The notes beneath the pieces were generated by a model that did not search any database, was not told the DNA's origin, and saw only the letters and a program-made list of their open reading frames with translations. A stretch of 7,075 nucleotides of DNA from a bacterium (GTDB lineage: Bacteria; CSSED10-310; JAJRTK01), in contig JAJRTK010000194.1 in assembly GCA_024278345.1 (NCBI GenBank), forward strand, positions 1-7,075, read 5' to 3'. Shown here one piece after another: positions 6,022 through 7,075 of the stretch. The translations under genes were made by a program, and so were the position numbers. Each line of letters begins with the position of its first letter. Within the stretch, counting starts at the first letter, position 1.

Positions 6022-6230
6022 GCGAATCCGGGATTCTGTTTGGCTCTCGTTCGAGACAGCATCTGGGTGTGACTTTTGGAATCGTGAGCGGAGTCGCGGG
6101 ATCGATTTAGAGAGCTGACGGGTGCGAAGTTTCGCTGCTGACCCGGTCTGCCCAGGCTGAAGGGCACCTATGAGAATGGCCGACAAAATGTGGGGACAGC
6201 CAGCGGTGCGGCGCTGAATGCGGCTCGGAG

Positions 6231-6968
6231 TCAAAGAGAAACCGGGCGCTGGCCATCTTTTTGGACTTGGCTTCCCTTGATTCCCTGCAAGCGCCGCAGG
6301 CCGAGTTCCCACAGGTAGCGGAACCAGAAAAAGAGGCCAAGAAACCAACGCTGGTGCAGCAGGGCCCGCAGGGTGGTCCACCGGAGGCCCGTGTACCTTG
6401 AGAAGAACCGGGAACGTTCCGCCGACGAAGAGACCAACCAGCTGGCCAACCGCACCCGGAGGCTCCCACGGCGGCCAGGATCCGGGCATTGAACCCCAAA
6501 TCGGAGCTCCAGCATCCTCAAGGAGAGCCATAGGGCACGGGAGACACCCCATTCTTCGGATCGAGCTTCGATCAACCGCCAATCCACGGACGGGGAGCGG
6601 CGGAGGAACAAGACCAGATCATAGATCAGGCTGAGTCGATCAAAATGGTGACGTACCGCATGTACCGCAAGATAGATGAACTCGTCTTCCGGGGCGAGGA
6701 CAAGCGTTTCGGCTCCCGACAAGGTGGTGTAGGCCACAGCCCGCTCCATGAACACCGGTGATTCAAGGCTCACCCCAATTCCGGAGGAGGCCTGGTGGTG
6801 CAGTTCCACGGGAGGAGAGTTCAAGCGTTTGAGAACGACGTGGTGATGGTCCGAGCAAACCGCCTCCACTGATTCTGGCAAACGATACCCAATGGATTCC
6901 AAAAGTCCCGTGGTGCGATTGAGATCTGCTGGCGCGATAAGGAATGGGAACCAAATAATGCCAGCATT
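6231..6968 (-). pseudogene. Nucleotidyltransferase-family (NTP_transf_5-like) remnant, N-terminus missing
   Basis: The minus-strand frame is open from just after a stop at 6971-6969 to TGA at 6233-6231. The first usable start is TTG at 6902. Numbering from there, VELHHQ (32-37), LAPEDEFIYLAVHAVRHHF (69-87), YDLVLFL (94-100) and WRLIEARSEEWGVSRAL match the C-terminal half of the uncharacterised nucleotidyltransferase family PF14907. Codons before the TTG still read as homologous sequence (LIAPADLNRTTGLLESIGY), which in the family follows the catalytic DxD strand, yet here it is preceded by GIIWFPF and then the stop. The KG and DxD region is therefore absent, about 100 residues or more. I found no continuation in the other minus frames up to the edge. 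Such proteins recur in lasso-type RiPP loci beside PqqD-like proteins. A short functional protein from TTG is unlikely without the metal-binding residues. Confidence 0.7.
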
Positions 6969-6992
6969 TCAAGAGCTGCCGGCCTTTGGCTG

Positions 6993-7020
6993 TTTCACAG
7001 TTGTGGGAGTGTGCTATGGT
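6993..7020 (+). promoter_or_regulatory. Weak sigma-70-like promoter before the right-edge ORF
   Basis: TTTCAC (6993-6998) and TATGGT (7015-7020) are separated by 16 bp. The -10 box matches 4 of 6 consensus bases and the -35 box 3 of 6. The main support is position, about 24 bp before a start codon with a good ribosome binding site. Confidence 0.25.
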
Positions 7021-7043
7021 GCATGCAAGGTTTTGGAGGAGTG

Positions 7044-7075
7044 ATGACACCGTATACCGCATCTATCGAAAGACA
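7044..7075 (+). CDS. Possible gene start, cut by the right edge
   Basis: ATG at 7044 follows GGAGGA (7035-7040) at a short 3-nt spacing, with GTG at 7041 as an alternative start. Ten codons are visible (MTPYTASIER) and stay open to the edge. This is too little to identify. It would be divergent from the nucleotidyltransferase remnant. Confidence 0.35.
   Translation, partial: MTPYTASIER

Noticed and set aside
6000-6115. Possible start of an asparagine-synthetase-like lasso cyclase (VTFGIVSGVAG in one plus frame)
   Set aside because: Only four residues (FGIV) resemble the family's N-terminus, the frame stops soon after, and no hRGPD-type motif follows.

Overview
The window looks like an accessory region of a GC-rich, Gram-negative bacterium. 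It has Sec-type signal peptides, a Gly-rich/transmembrane/Arg-Lys C-terminal tail of the kind used in bacterial surface sorting, good Shine-Dalgarno sites, and many short GC-rich palindromes. The sequence does not fix the phylum. Uncultured or large-genome proteobacteria are plausible, but that is a guess.

Layout. 1-754 (minus): an unrecognised reading frame that stays open to the left edge and runs into an array of three small hairpins. 834-870: a 37-bp hairpin element upstream of that frame. 1060-1172: a duplicated copy of the 3' end of the next gene. 1137-3494 (minus): the one long intact gene, a secreted 785-residue protein with seven Cys-paired VCBS/FG-GAP-like repeats, two C-terminal modules and a membrane-anchor tail. 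3495-4614: about 1.1 kb without a convincing gene but rich in palindromes. 4615-5084 (plus): a frameshifted, signal-peptide-bearing relative of the long protein's last domain. 5160-5196: a second copy of the 37-bp element (36/37 identical), again about 80 nt before a start codon. 5282-5581 (plus): a PqqD-family (RRE-type) gene. 5803-6021 (plus): a small ORF with a lasso-peptide-like leader motif but no usable core. 6231-6968 (minus): a nucleotidyltransferase-family remnant without its N-terminal catalytic part. 7044-7075: the first codons of a possible plus-strand gene.

How the parts fit. A PqqD-like leader-binding protein, a lasso-like leader and a nucleotidyltransferase of the Pfam NTP_transf_5 type are partners known from RiPP (lasso-type) loci. 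No B2 protease, cyclase or transporter lies in the window. The precursor core and the nucleotidyltransferase both look decayed, so this is best read as a rearranged or decaying RiPP locus, or the edge of a larger one, mixed with a secreted-protein family that has itself been duplicated and broken. The most novel signal is the shared hairpin leader upstream of two otherwise unrelated reading frames, which could be a common regulatory element or a dispersed repeat.
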